From NCBI RefSeq assembly GCF_000321225.1, contig NW_004451516.1, forward strand, positions 331,504 through 395,503: a DNA stretch of 64,000 nt. Direction: 5' to 3'. This DNA comes from Odobenus rosmarus divergens (taxonomy: Eukaryota > Chordata > Mammalia > Carnivora > Odobenidae). Shown in pieces: positions 1 to 12,149 of this stretch. The position numbers were made by a program, and so were the translations under genes. The notes beneath the pieces were generated by a model that made no database searches, was not told the origin of the DNA, and saw only the letters and a list, made by a program, of their open reading frames with translations. Each line of letters opens with the position of its first letter. The first letter of the stretch is position 1.

Positions 1-345
1 TAAGTCAGAGAAAGACAAATACCATATGATTTTACTCACTTGTGAAATTTAAGAAACAAAATAGATGGACATATGGGAAGGAAAAAAGAGAGAGAGAGAG
101 AGAGAGGGAAGCAAACCATAAAACAGACTCTCAACTATAAAAGAACAAACAGGGGTTGATGGAGAGAGGTGGGTGGGGGATGGGCTAAATGGGTGATGGG
201 TATTAAGGAGGGCACTTATTGTGATGAGCACTGGGTGTTATATGTAAGTGATGAGTCACTAAATCTACTCCTGAAACCAATATTACACTATATGTTAACT
301 AACTAAAATTTAAATAAAAATTTGAAACAAATAAATAAAATAAAA
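1..345 (+). mobile_element. L1 3' end, cut by the window start
   Basis: This is a carnivoran L1 3'UTR: the agtcagagaaagacaaata motif, a purine-rich GA tract, the gagcactgggtgttatatg segment, and an A-rich tail ending near 345. The same order recurs at 61700-62670. The 5' part lies outside the window. Confidence 0.88.
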
Positions 346-2700
346 TCATCCCTCCATTGAACTTGAATTTCATTTTTTCCTGCAGATCATCAGATATATC
401 ACTTAATAAATCCTTCCAAAGTTTTTGATATGCTAATTGAAAACATTTTTGTTTAACTACAATAGTAGATGAAAGAGTTTACTGATCCCACCAGCAGTTA
501 ACTCCATCTATAATTAAGGATTGGTCGGAACATCTCCTGTCAGTGAACACCAGAGGCAAGGTGAAAGAGGAAGTAAGGAACCTCTGGGAACTGAACCTGA
601 TACCTCTATTGTAAGTTCTTCACCTTTTCAATGTCTTTCCACTTTTTTATACTTCTCTAATAACACTGATTTTATCCTACCCTGTATTAAACATAAGTGT
701 GCAATTAGCATGCACCTCCTTCTCTACTGGGTACAAAACAACAACTCTGGATTCCTTTCAATAGTGTGCACTATGCACTAATTAAATGTCTTAAATCGAG
801 TAGATGATGACAGTAACATTTCAACCCTTTAAGATGTTCGAGAGAAGTTCAAATAACACTCTTCCTTTCCCTTGAATTTATCTTTTACCATAAAATATCT
901 TTCCCCCCACAGTATTCCTCAGAAGTCTTCAAAATTGCTTCTAGTAACCAAAATGGCTTCTAATAACCAAACTTTTGGGGTTTTGACCAAAAAGGAAAAA
1001 AAGGTAAATAAAGTAAAAAGCTTCAAGTCTGTTCCTGCTGCTGCCCTACTTATAGTTACTTAGAAACTATGAGCCTCCTTTGAGCTAGCTGAAGGCAGCT
1101 CTGAAGCCATGAGAAGGACATTCTATGAGGAAGTTGTGGTTTTCTTTCTTGAGCTCTCTGGGCATGAATCCCCACATCTGTGCCACTTTCAGACCTGAGT
1201 TTCACCTACAATGCACATAGAGCTCCTTTTCCCCTCATGTTTTACAATTCCTCTAGCCAGCCTTTAAAGGACACTTACGATTCATATAACTTAGCTTCCA
1301 CTTAACAAATATTCAGTTTGAACTCACTTTAATAATGAATAGCCAAGCAAGTCCCTTTTTAAGATGACCTTCATAAGTCCAAAAGTTAGAGACTGTTCAG
1401 ACTAACCATTACACGGGGCTCCTACAGCTCAGAAGTAATAAAATTGCTCTGAAGTATCTTCCCTTTACCCATCACAGTAACTGATTGAGATACACAAGAA
1501 TAAATATTTTCATTGTGAAACTATTGAAGGGATCCACTGAACACAGCAAAGTGAAGAGAGCTGGAAAGGGTATCTGGAAAGAGATGGCAGGGGGATTACA
1601 CATCAATTCATATTAATTCATAATTGTATCTATGACTTACGTTGGATTTTTCAGTCTGAATTTTCAAGGTTAAAGTGCTCAGTAGCATTTCCTCCCCAAC
1701 TAAAAGACATAACCCCCAAGCATTAATTCACACACTAGAAGATCTGTCTTCAGCCACAGCTTTATTTTCAAGAACTGTGTGTACCCTGGTTTGAGCTACC
1801 TACTTCAGCATTTAGCCAAGGTTTACTCTGAAGCCCCAACACTGAATAAAGAATGTTCAGAGGGAGGTAATATAGCAAGAATCTTTCTCGATCGATGAGG
1901 TCTATGACTAATTGTGGTCACCAGTTTTCATACTGGCATTTTCCGAAGTTTTGGAGCCATTTCTTTAGTCAGAGATAGAATGCTCTGGGTTGCCATCATC
2001 CTGGAAGGGAACTTGACAAACTGTCAACAGGAACACTTCCCTCATATCAGATGTCACGGAGGAAGTTCAACAGTGAGACTGAGGAGGATTGACCTCAGAG
2101 AACAGATCAGTGGATTGACTATGCACATGTCCTCATACGTGCAGTTTTGAAGTAGACTGCAGGGAAATTTGACCTTTGTTTGCGGGATAGGAAGGTCAGT
2201 GTGGTACTCCAGAATAATCCACCTCTGCTTCTCTCACAGGGTTCTCTTGGTGACTCAAAACCAAGGCTTTGCCAAGGGCGTAGGGTATAGGTTTTAAACA
2301 GTTAAGGGAAATGTCTTGGAGAGGTTTTATTTAATACTTATTTATAATCATAGTAGCAATCAGTCACTCTTGAGGGCACCCTTTTAGATAAAATGCTATT
2401 CCAGATGTTCACTGCTAAGCTGCTAAAACATCTTCTTCCATCAGTCTTAGTCAAGGATATGTCTCAGGGGCAGATGCTTCTGCAGTTTTACTCTTAAGAG
2501 TAATAAGTCATGTAAAAAATAATTCCAGTTGTGGAGATTATTGTTACCTCTAACCATCAATTTGTTGAAACTTCCACACCAATTAAATTCTTGTACTTAT
2601 AAAATTAACACTCCTTAGAGTGGATACTCGATGGAGAATGGAGCCACAGGCTCCTGGTGTGTGTCCTTGCACTCCTAGTGGAGTCAATGGGCCAAAGAAA
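346..2700. other. Intergenic, nothing recognised
   Basis: This is AT-rich single-copy-looking DNA. The open frames are short (below 90 codons), have no homology I recognise and no splice context. I saw no clear SINE or L1 here. Confidence 0.5.
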
Positions 2701-2714
2701 AAAATCAGGTGAAT

Positions 2715-2945
2715 GGACAGCCATTTGGTGTCAAATCAGACACCAAGGACTATGAATTCTACCCCTAAACTTTGCAATTTGCTAATTGTGTAAACTCAGG
2801 CTCATTACTTAACCTTCTAAAGCTATAGTTGACTCATCTGTCAAATGGAGATTAAGTTATTTCTTTCTCCTATGGTCATTGTGAGGACTGACAAATATAC
2901 AAAAAACATGGCACATAGTGAATCCTAAATGCATATATATATATA
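2715..2945 (+). mobile_element. MIR SINE relic followed by an (AT)n run
   Basis: The order matches a MIR: acttaaccttctaaagc, catctgtcaaatggagatta, tcattgtgaggactgacaaa and a cacatagtgaatcc tail. An (AT)n run at about 2934-2960 follows directly. Confidence 0.7.
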
Positions 2946-2999
2946 TATATACATATATATGAAGTATTAAGTTGGTTTAAAAAAATCTCTGAGATTAGA

Positions 3000-4440
3000 T
3001 TTTCCATTGTAAAATATAAGAGTAATAATACATATCTCATAGCATTGTAGCAAAGATGAACTGACTTATGTGGAAAAAAATGGTGTTTATGCTCGAGAGA
3101 TATATGTCAGTTGTTACATTTTTAAACCAGTGTGCTTTTCTAGTAAAGATCTTTTGAGATACTTTAAGAGAAGCATAATATATCAAAAGTGAAATGTTAA
3201 GTGAATTATTGTCATGTTTCTTGAGTTACATATAAAAAGTGACACATGAAAAAGCATATAGAACATTCAGATGCATGTCTCTACATGTCAGTGTTAATGA
3301 TAAATATAAGAACATGTGATTGCACCAGCAAAGATGCTTGGGAATTTGATTGGATGTGGATATGCTCTCATCAATTTGCTTTAAGTATATCACGTGAAAA
3401 ATAATCAACCACTGATTCCTGGAAGTGGCCACATTAGTATGAACTAGTATGCAGGGTATTCTGCATAGCAATTATATATCTTTCTCATATCTTTGCTCAT
3501 ATCTTTTTTTTTTGAACCTATTTCCTGCACTGCAAAGAAACTGACACAGGATGCTTATGAAATGAGATTTAATTTTTCAGTCCAGTTGTGTTACAGCTGA
3601 ACATCAGAAAGCCCCTAGATTTCACAGAACTAAATTTTAATATTTTTCTAATGGAAACCCCCATGGTTTGTAGGGTTCTCATAAACTACTTTGGAATCAT
3701 ATTATTAAAGTTGGTCTCATAATTTTTCCCTAGCTTATTGCCATCAAAGTGTTTTTCACATTTTCATTTTGGCAAAAATGTTGTCCTACTAAGTGATCTT
3801 GAAACATTACTTTAAAAAACAATACACTCTATAAAAAACCCTCACACTAAAATTTACAAAACACACTCAAAGTCATTATATAATAGATGAATTAAAACCC
3901 TAAAACTAGAATGATTTTTGTCAAAGATTTGCAGTGAGGCATGCAACTCACAAGCCAAGTCTTAAACTCTCATAAGATGATATATTGTCATTCTAATGAC
4001 ATTCTAAAGTTTCTGAATCATACTTGAAACTTAGGTAATGGTTTTAATATGCCATAAAAAACTACAGTCTTCATACATGTGAACATTTCTGTGAGGAGAA
4101 CTGCCTAGGAAAAGAAAGCAATTGGTGAAGTTGATGGAGGTGGGGAAGCCATGGAAGGTAAGTTGCCAGGAAAGAGTCTTGATTATGAGCTGTGCACTTT
4201 ACATATGTGAGACAAGCCCCAAACAAAGCTCCAAAGACAAGACAAGCCCCAAACCAGATTCCAACTTGGGAAAGAAATAGATACAAAAAAAGAGCTACAG
4301 GGTACCCCTCAGGACTACCCAAGTAGGGGAAAAAGTTGATCTGGATAGGAAAGTTTATCTCTACATGGTGCTGAGAACTTCTTCAGGGTGCACTGTGCTC
4401 ATCCACTTAAGGGAAGTGGCACCTTGAAGAGCTGACAGTT
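3000..4440. other. Intergenic, possible short MIR piece at the start
   Basis: At 3000-3060 there is a weak MIR-like stretch (ttgtaaaatataagagtaat). Otherwise I see nothing beyond short chance open frames. Confidence 0.4.
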
Positions 4441-4444
4441 TAGT

Positions 4445-4870
4445 CACACAAAGCAGTGATTTTGAGAAGCAGCTTAGAACAGTGGAGCAAGCATGAACTT
4501 TTTTTTTTTTAGAGATTTATTTATTTATTTGAGGGGGAGGAGCAGAGGGATAGAATCTTCAGACTCCCTACTGAGTTCAGGGCCTGATGCAGGGCTGGAT
4601 TTCATGACCCTGAGATCATGACTTCAGCCTACACCAAGAGTCTGACACTTAACCAACTGAGCCACCAGGTGCCCCAAGAACAAGCATGAACTTTGAAGTC
4701 AGACTTCAGTTGTATTCCAAGTTTTGACACATTTAGTTAGAAAAATTAATCTCTTTGAAAGTTGTCTAATGTGTTAAATGGGGATAATGACATTTGTTTC
4801 AGGAGATAATGACATTTGTCTCATGGGATAATAATAAAGATTAGATCACATAATCAAAAATGTCTACATT
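4445..4870 (+). mobile_element. MIR relic split by a Can-SINE
   Basis: The MIR head (agcttagaacagtggagcaa) is at about 4470-4490 and its body (ttgaagtcagacttcag, then gttaaatggggataatgac) at 4692-4870. The two parts are separated by the younger Can-SINE at 4501-4680. Confidence 0.6.
4501..4680 (-). mobile_element. Can-SINE inside the MIR
   Basis: Poly(T) and the tail lie on the left; the tRNA-like head (gagccaccaggtgcccc) is on the right. The duplication CAAGCATGAACTTT appears at 4488-4501 and 4681-4694. Confidence 0.92.
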
Positions 4871-4879
4871 GGTTTTACC

Positions 4880-5980
4880 TCTCTTATCTAGCTTTATTAT
4901 TAACTATCATTATTACCTTTATGAGTAGTGTAAAATTACTTCTATACCAAGTCTGAAGGAAACTATTGGCATGAGTGTCACCTCACGTAATATTTCTTTG
5001 GAGTAACTGGTGTTTATAACAAATGAAACAATTGGCACAGAGTTGTGCCACAGTGAGCATGGCAGGACGTCCTCTGTTAATTGGCCTGCTCTCTATCACT
5101 TTACTTCCCTGAGTTCATCCCTCTCCAGATCACAACACTAAGGGATCACTGCATGAAATCAAGTGTCTTGAACGTGAGGCGTATTCTCAGATTCCTGTAT
5201 TATGGCAAAGTTTCTTTTATTGGTCAAACTATTGCAAATATAATGTGTTGTCCCTGCATTGATAAGAAAGGGAAACTGGTGTGTGTTAATCCTATGAATG
5301 AATTTCTATATCTACCTGTGACACAATCACACATGAGAGTTACCACTTGACATAAGTACTCTAACAAAGCAAGCAATACTTCCTTAAGCATGGTCAGGGT
5401 TTTGAATGATGGAAAGTTCAGGGTTTTGAATGGTGGTCTAGAGGTTATGACAAGTGGTTGGAAGTCATGATCCCAAGGGCTGTCCCCGGGTCTGACGGTG
5501 ACGCATTGGTTGACTTCAGACTAGTCATTTGACCAGAGTGAGCCTATTTGTTTATTCATATTCCTTCTTTTAAACCTCAAATGCCATCACTCTAGAGAGA
5601 CAGTCTAACACTTCAGTTTTAAAAACTACAAATCTAGGTCATTTGATGGTCTGTATGATTATTATATTTATCAATAAAAGCAATAAGGTCAGCGTGATAG
5701 TACTCTGAAGGTGAAATTAGCAATCAAGTGACCGCATGAAAAAAGAATAAAATTTTGATGTGAATGTGTTGCTGTCAACACGTAATGTCATAGCAAGGAG
5801 TTAGGGCTAGGTAATAATTGTATCAACATAAAAATGACACAAAAACTATGGTCACTGAATTTAAGGGTGGTCACCAAGTTGGGGATTTCTTTATTCAAGC
5901 ATTTACTATTCTAGGGAGCTCAAGACCTCAGATGATAAAGAGCAGTGATCCCTGAGAAATGGGAAACAAATGTGCACCTT
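4880..5980. other. Intergenic, nothing recognised
   Basis: No gene or clear repeat was seen. The 89-codon frame at 5081-5350 resembles no known protein and has no splice or promoter context. Confidence 0.4.
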
Positions 5981-6379
5981 ATCTTTACAGTTTACTCCCC
6001 GCAGAGAGTGTCTCCCTAGGGTGGTGAGTGTGGGACCCAAGGCAGAGCCCAGCAGTCTCCCTGAAGACAGGAGTTCAGAGACCAAGGCAGTTAAAGTCGG
6101 CTGGAAAAAATACCGTAGAAGAATGAGCTACACAGAGCAAGGACTCTAGAGTTTGCAAAGGGTTCCACTTCAGTATTGAATACTCATTAGCGCTGATCTG
6201 TGATAAAGTACTTGAGAGAACCACTTGAAAGGGTAAAAGGGAACCATACTCAGAGATTATACAAAGGCAGAATTAGTCCCAAAAGCCAGAGTGGAAGACC
6301 TAAAATTCAAAAGATACTAGGTAGAATACCAAAAAGGGCCTTGCCTCAGAAACAGGGAAAATCAATCTATGACAAAACA

Positions 6380-7210
6380 TGGCTTTGATCCCACCTAACA
6401 AAGCCTAACCTGGAAAAATCAAAATGTTTTCAAGTAACCTAACCATCGAAGAATACTTACAGGAATGAAAAGAAAAAAATAAGTAGCACCCCAAAAAAGT
6501 AAAATCATAACTTCTGGTATCCAATCAAAGATTACCAGGTGGGGCGCCTGGGTGGCTCAGACGGTTAAGCATCTGCCTTCGGCTCAGGTCATGATCCCGG
6601 GGTCCTGGGATCAAGCCCCACATCGGACTCCCTGCTGAGCAGGGAGCCTACTTCTCCCTCTCCCTCTGTCTCTGCCTGCTGCTCCCCCTGTTTGTACTCT
6701 CTCTCTCTCTCTGTCAAATAAAAAATAAATTAATTAATTTTAAAAAAAAAAGATTACTAGGCATGCAAAGAAGCCTGGAAAATACAACCTATAGTGAGGG
6801 TGAAAATCAATCAATTGAAAGACTTCTGCAGAAATGATACAGAGAGTACCACACACAACAATGGTACAAACACAACTGGTGCAGGAACATTAGAACAGTT
6901 ATTATAACTGCACCCTATGTGTTCAGAAAGTTCGAAGATTAAAGATGTTGAGTAAAGACACAGAAGACGTAAGAAGACACAAATTAAACTTCTAGAAACA
7001 GAAACTACAATATCCAGAATGAAAAAGGCATTGGATGGGGTAATGTCTTATTAGACAATGAACACCGAACCTAAAAGGAGAAAATAGAATATGTGTCCAT
7101 ATATGCCATTTACCACAATCCCTGAAAAGAAAATTGGAGGCAGAACCTCAAGAGATGAAAACCTAAAATTCTACAGATGAACAGAGAAGCCTTAACTGAG
7201 ATGTAAAATG
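6380..7210 (+). mobile_element. Ancient L1M fragment (5'UTR/ORF1 region), interrupted by a SINE
   Basis: The text resembles the 5' region and ORF1 start of old L1M elements: cacctaacaaagcctaacct, attaccagg...catgcaaagaagc, agaacagttattataactgc and gaatgaaaaaggcattggat. It is degraded, with no usable frame. The flanking 5980-6380 may belong to the same element. Confidence 0.6.
6540..6751 (+). mobile_element. Can-SINE
   Basis: The head is ggggcgcctgggtggctcag, followed by the B-box-like region, a CT-rich tract and an A-rich tail. AGATTACCAGG to the left and AGATTACTAGG to the right look like the target-site duplication. Confidence 0.95.
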
Positions 7211-7599
7211 TCTTATCACTAAGACCAAAAAAGAAAAAAAAAGAAAAAGGAAGAAGAAGGGGAAAATCACTTTAGAGGGGGAGATTTTGATTTCTTTTTT
7301 TTTTTTTTTTAAGAAGCACTGATGATGTGCGCATATGTGCTTTTCTCTTTCTTCAAAAGGGGAAGGAATGGAAAATGAAAGTGGAGCTTAGGGGAATGAA
7401 GAGGTCATCCCCAGTAAGACGAAGTCTTCTGGAGGCAGGGCACTGCTGGGCCTCCTGACCTCTGGAGGGACGAAGCAAGCTATGAACAGACACCACTGAA
7501 TCGACCACTAAACAAGTGAAGAAAGACAGTTGCTCAAGAGAGAACTGTTCCTTGGTGCAGAGAACAGAAGCAGACAGGATCTGAGCATGGGATGGGGAC

Positions 7600-7740
7600 A
7601 GATTCCCTGTCCTTCTCTATCAACTACCATGTATTAGTTGTGTGATTTTTGGTACATTACCCCATCCCCTGAACCTTCATTTCCTTATCTAAAAGGGGAG
7701 TAATTATATCTACTTCATAAAATATACATACATATATATG
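7600..7740 (+). mobile_element. MIR relic
   Basis: The middle and tail of a MIR are recognisable: attagttgtgtgatttttgg, ttccttatctaaaaggggag and taattatatctacttcataa. Confidence 0.65.
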
Positions 7741-8361
7741 GAAAATATCATATTTTTAAAGGTAGCAGATTGTTGTAGAAACAAAGAGGACTAGAAGAAT
7801 TAAAATTCAGGGAGGAAAGAGCCCTTTATAAGTGGGCTGCATCATCAGCCGTTTTCCTTGCCCAGCTAGGCACAGGTAGAGGCTAAGGGTTTAGACTAGG
7901 CAGAGAAAACTTCACAGTGGAAAAGACATAAGCAGAACTTTCGATGGCCGTATGGGCTGACGCAGTGGATTAGAATCTAGAGGAGTCCCAACACACAGCC
8001 AGTTTTCTACATAGGACATCTGTTTTACGCTGCTGTACAAGGGGTTGGGCACCTCGTTCTTGAAAAGCTGAATGAAATCTCCAATAGTCTGCTGTATTAA
8101 GCTGCCCCTTCTGGCTTTGTGGTGGTGGTGGGGGGGGGACCCTATAACTGCTAAAGAAAGAAATCTGAAAAAATGGGAAAGAATTTTCAATGCCTCATCT
8201 CTATCTTCCAAAAAGACCCATGTTCCTTCACCACGCCCTCGATGTCTCAATCACCCAGGAACTGATGCTCTCGCTGTTGTTGGAAAGGGAAAGAGGGTAG
8301 AGGTAACTGAGGATGTGCTCATTTCCTTCTCTTTTATTGGTGGGTGTTAAATGATATTTCT

Positions 8362-8571
8362 TTTTTTTTTTAAGATTGTATTTATTTATTTGCGAGAGAG
8401 AGAGAGAGAGAGAGAAAGCAGGAGCAGAGGGTGGGGAGAAGGAGAAGCAGTCTCCCCTGCTGAGCAGGGAGCCCAACGCAGGGCTCTGCTCCATCCCAGG
8501 ACCCTGAGATCATGACCCAAGCCGAGCTGAAGGCAGACACTTAACCAACTGAGGCCACCCAGGTGCCCGTC
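8362..8571 (-). mobile_element. Can-SINE
   Basis: The tail, (GA)n tract and gcagggagcccaacgcaggg body run to a head ending gaggccacccaggtgccc. AAATGATATTTCT is duplicated at 8349-8361 and 8572-8584. A G-rich run at 8118-8140 lies nearby. Confidence 0.95.
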
Positions 8572-8585
8572 AAATGATATTTCTT

Positions 8586-10525
8586 AAATATAAGTTGTTA
8601 TACTGGTAAAAATACTTGAGAATATTGAGACAAGCTAAGAAAACTTGATATTTAGCAAAATTGTATTGTAGAGGGAAAGGAGAGATGTAGGGAAAGTAGA
8701 ATAAACTGACAGGATTGTAATTCATACTTACAGACACCATTTAAAGCAATGAAGGTTAAAGTGTATAATCTTAAGTCATACCTATAAAGATAACTACTAG
8801 CACAAAAATGCAAAATCTTCAAATTAATCAGGACAAATTCCAAAAACCAAAACAATAGCGAAAATCACACAGACTATATATTTTAGAATAATAAAAATTA
8901 AAAGCAGACCATAACGTGGTGAGACAATGAAGTTTGATCGTTTTTTTTTGTCATGTACAAGAGACCTGGAGGTCTGCTGACAAGGCTGGAAGTGTGGCTT
9001 CATGAGCACAGCAGGTCTTCAAATCCTTCTATATTTCTGTTCAGGCATCCTTAGCCTCTGGCTTTCATCCTTTTGAAACCACATGATAGCAACATAACTG
9101 CTCAGGCAGATGGCAGAAAGGAAAAGTGTTAAGGGCAAGAGGCATACACCAGTTGAGTCTGTCCTTCTTAAAATGCCTGGAAAAGTAACTGGTATGTAAT
9201 AAGTATTATCTGTTGGGTGAATACATTTTTCACAACCCCACTTATGCTGAATTAGGTACCACCTTATGTCCTCCCAGAATACCCTTCATTTTATGCCTAA
9301 CCCTACATTGTACAATTAGCACATGTTTTAAAATTTCCCATTTATTTGTCTCTCTCCAGAATACAATTCACCTCTAGATTCCCTAAATACTTAGCAGAGT
9401 GACTAGCATACAAAAAAGCATTCAATAAATATAATAGTTAAAATAATTAGTGTGAGCTTCAGCCCTTAATGTCTTTTTTAGCCATCTTCTTCAAACATTG
9501 TTCTGGACATTTGAGCAAAACAGACTCATTCTTATCCATTTAAAATCATACAAAAATTTTATGTGGAAGAAATTTGCTTCACTTTTAGAGTTTGACTGAA
9601 AGATTATGGATTCTATAGGAGCTTGGGGGACAGAGCCTTCAGAAGCCCTAAGCTTTCAACTCCACATTGACTTGCTTTGTACTTTCTTCTAACTTCACAA
9701 AGAAAGACGGTAAAGGTAAAGTTCTCACGGTGAAATCCAGTAGCCATTGTCCATCTGCACATTCAGAAGCCAATGAAGTTAGTGAAGAATAAAGAGAAGG
9801 GAAGGGGTTAAAAGGGAAGGGGAGGGCAGAGAAATGTTGGCACAAAAATACAAGGGGTTTAGCAGGAAAGGAAAGTTAAAGGGATAGGAAAAGGAGACTG
9901 AAGAGTGAATCTGAGAAAGAATAAACAAATTTGAATAATTGTCTGCTAGCTACATAAAGTTGGGTATAGTTTTATTCATTGATTAATATCAAGTATTGCC
10001 ATCAAGTTGGGCTGTGGTTAGGATAGACCTTAACTTGATGTAATCATGGGTGATCTAAGACTTCTGTGAGATCACAAACACCTGAGTCGTAGCCTCATCT
10101 TCCAGCAGTTTTATAACTGTGTGGGAGTCTGGTTTTGGAGACATCCACAGCTGCTCAGATCTTCTTTCTCTGGATTGACTGACATTTGATTTGACAGTCA
10201 GATATGGATTCCACCAGAAAAAAAAAAAAAACACAACTCAAAATTTAAAACTTCTTTCACAGTTTAATTATGAAGTGATTCATTTTTTAAATCAATTTTT
10301 CTAGTAAAACAAAAGTGAAATGGTGACATTCTCCCTGGTCTTTGGCCTCCATTGTTTTTGAAACTGTCCCAAATCAGGAGGAAATGTATATAAAGGAAAG
10401 AAAATCCTAACGTATTGATCGTTTTTAGGTCTTCTCAGAAGCTTTTGATTTTCTATACATGGTAAATAATGATTCACTTAAAGATACAAAGGATGAATTA
10501 TAATATGCAACTACCTACAAAATAC
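8586..10525. other. Intergenic with one L2-like 3' end
   Basis: At about 9340-9440 there is an L2-type 3' end (agcagagtgactagcatac...attcaataaatata). The rest shows nothing recognisable. Confidence 0.45.
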
Positions 10526-10529
10526 TTGT

Positions 10530-10670
10530 TTCTTATTTTTAATTTTTATTATTTTGAAAGTTTATTTATTTATTTCAGTAATCTCTACACCCAGGGTGGG
10601 GCTTGTACCCATGACCCCAAGATCAAGAGTCACATGCTCTTCTTCTGACTGAGCCAGTCAGGCACCCCAA
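10530..10670 (-). mobile_element. Old Can-SINE
   Basis: This is the short, older subfamily with gtaatctctacacccagggt and a head ending gactgagccagtcaggcacc. It has no long CT-rich tract. AATACTTGT / GATACTTGT at the ends may be the duplication. Confidence 0.88.
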
Positions 10671-10689
10671 GATACTTGTAAAGGATGTA

Positions 10690-12020
10690 ATTCCCAGGAT
10701 GGAATGAGATCACGTAAGTCATGATGCAACTACCATATTCTAAAGAGGTTTCAGTTTTCTCCAGAATCAATTGCTGTTGCATAGTGAACAGGGAAGTCAA
10801 GAGAGAGACAGATCGGTTTCAGAGTTGGTCATGCACATTGCCAGTCCCACTGGGACATTTCCACTCCTTACCCCATTCTGACCTTGCTTCCCTGCTTTCT
10901 TGCATATGTCCAACCTCCTGCTATAATTTAGTTCAAACATTGCTAATCACTTCACTTTTTTTATTTTTTATTGTTTTTGCATTGCCCACTCACCCTTTCA
11001 CATGGGGAAGGCAAATATATCTCAATCTTGCTTAAACAAAATGTAAAAAAAAAGAAACCCCAGGCTAGAAAAATGGAACAAACTCCTACACAAACCAGGC
11101 TGCTTTTACTATTTCTGTGCTGTTTTTGGTGTGTTAAGATCTTACTGTCTCAGCTATGAGCCTGGCCAAAACAGATTCAACAAGAGGAAAAAGCGAAAGA
11201 ATTATAAACAACACACCAATTCCAGATAAAATAAAACTTAAAGCCTCACAATGACAAAACACAGAAGACAAAAACTTCTCAAAGTAAAAGTTACCTGATT
11301 TTTACAAAGAAAATAACAGAAACATATAGCAGTTTATAAGTTTATATCTCCTGATCTTCCATATGATCTGAGACAAAAGATAGAACAAGGTTATGAACTT
11401 GTTCTAAATTTTAGTTCCCACCAAATATATTGCCTTGGTTTTCTGTTTCTACAAACCCAAGTAAAAACAAAACAAAGCACATAGGAGAAGAAAACAGAGA
11501 TAAAAACCTAGAAGAAGCTTTAGGAATCTGCTACCTTTGGAACCATAGAATATAAGTTTCATAGTTGATGGCAGCCATGTTTCCCCAGTTTGTAGCTCTC
11601 CCAGGCCTATTATTATTTAAGGTACTTCCGCGATACTTCCAGTTATCTTACTGTTTGCCTAAACCAACTTAGTACTCAAAATGGGGTTGCTGACATCTGT
11701 AACCATGAAAATCCTATCTTAAAAATGGACTCCAGAACAGAAACTTTCCACCAGTTCAAATTCAAACTGAAATAACTTAGCTCTTTCTAGCCTCATTATG
11801 AATTAGCTCAGAAACTGGAGCTGTATAAAGTCTGCAGTTGTAAGTGATCAATATTTCCAGCTACCAGTATCTGTAAAAAGCAGATGCCAAGAAAATTAGA
11901 TTAGGGTTGGCAGAAATAGTCTGTGATATTTCCACATCATTAACATCTGAACATACATTTATACATTTGTTTAACACATTAGTTTCAAAAATGCCCTAGC
12001 TAAGAGTAAAGGAGATTTAT
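10690..12020. other. Intergenic, nothing recognised
   Basis: There are short chance frames only (up to 104 codons at 10721-11035, no homology recognised). No confident repeat call can be made. Confidence 0.4.
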
Positions 12021-12026
12021 GACAAA

Positions 12027-12143
12027 TTTTTTTTTTTAGATTTTTTTCTTTTTAAGTAATCTCTATACCCACTATGGGGCTCGAATCTACAACCCCTGGA
12101 TCAAGAATCTCATGCTCTACTAACCAAGCCAGCCAGGTGCCCC
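12027..12143 (-). mobile_element. Old Can-SINE
   Basis: Poly(T), aagtaatctctatacccact, then a head ending aagccagccaggtgcccc. It is the same older subfamily as the copy near 10600. Confidence 0.88.
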
Positions 12144-12149
12144 CAAACA

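Noticed and set aside
8072..8350. Overlapping 92- and 112-aa frames on opposite strands
   Set aside because: No domain, and partly SINE-derived or low-complexity (GGT/G run). There is no splice or promoter context.
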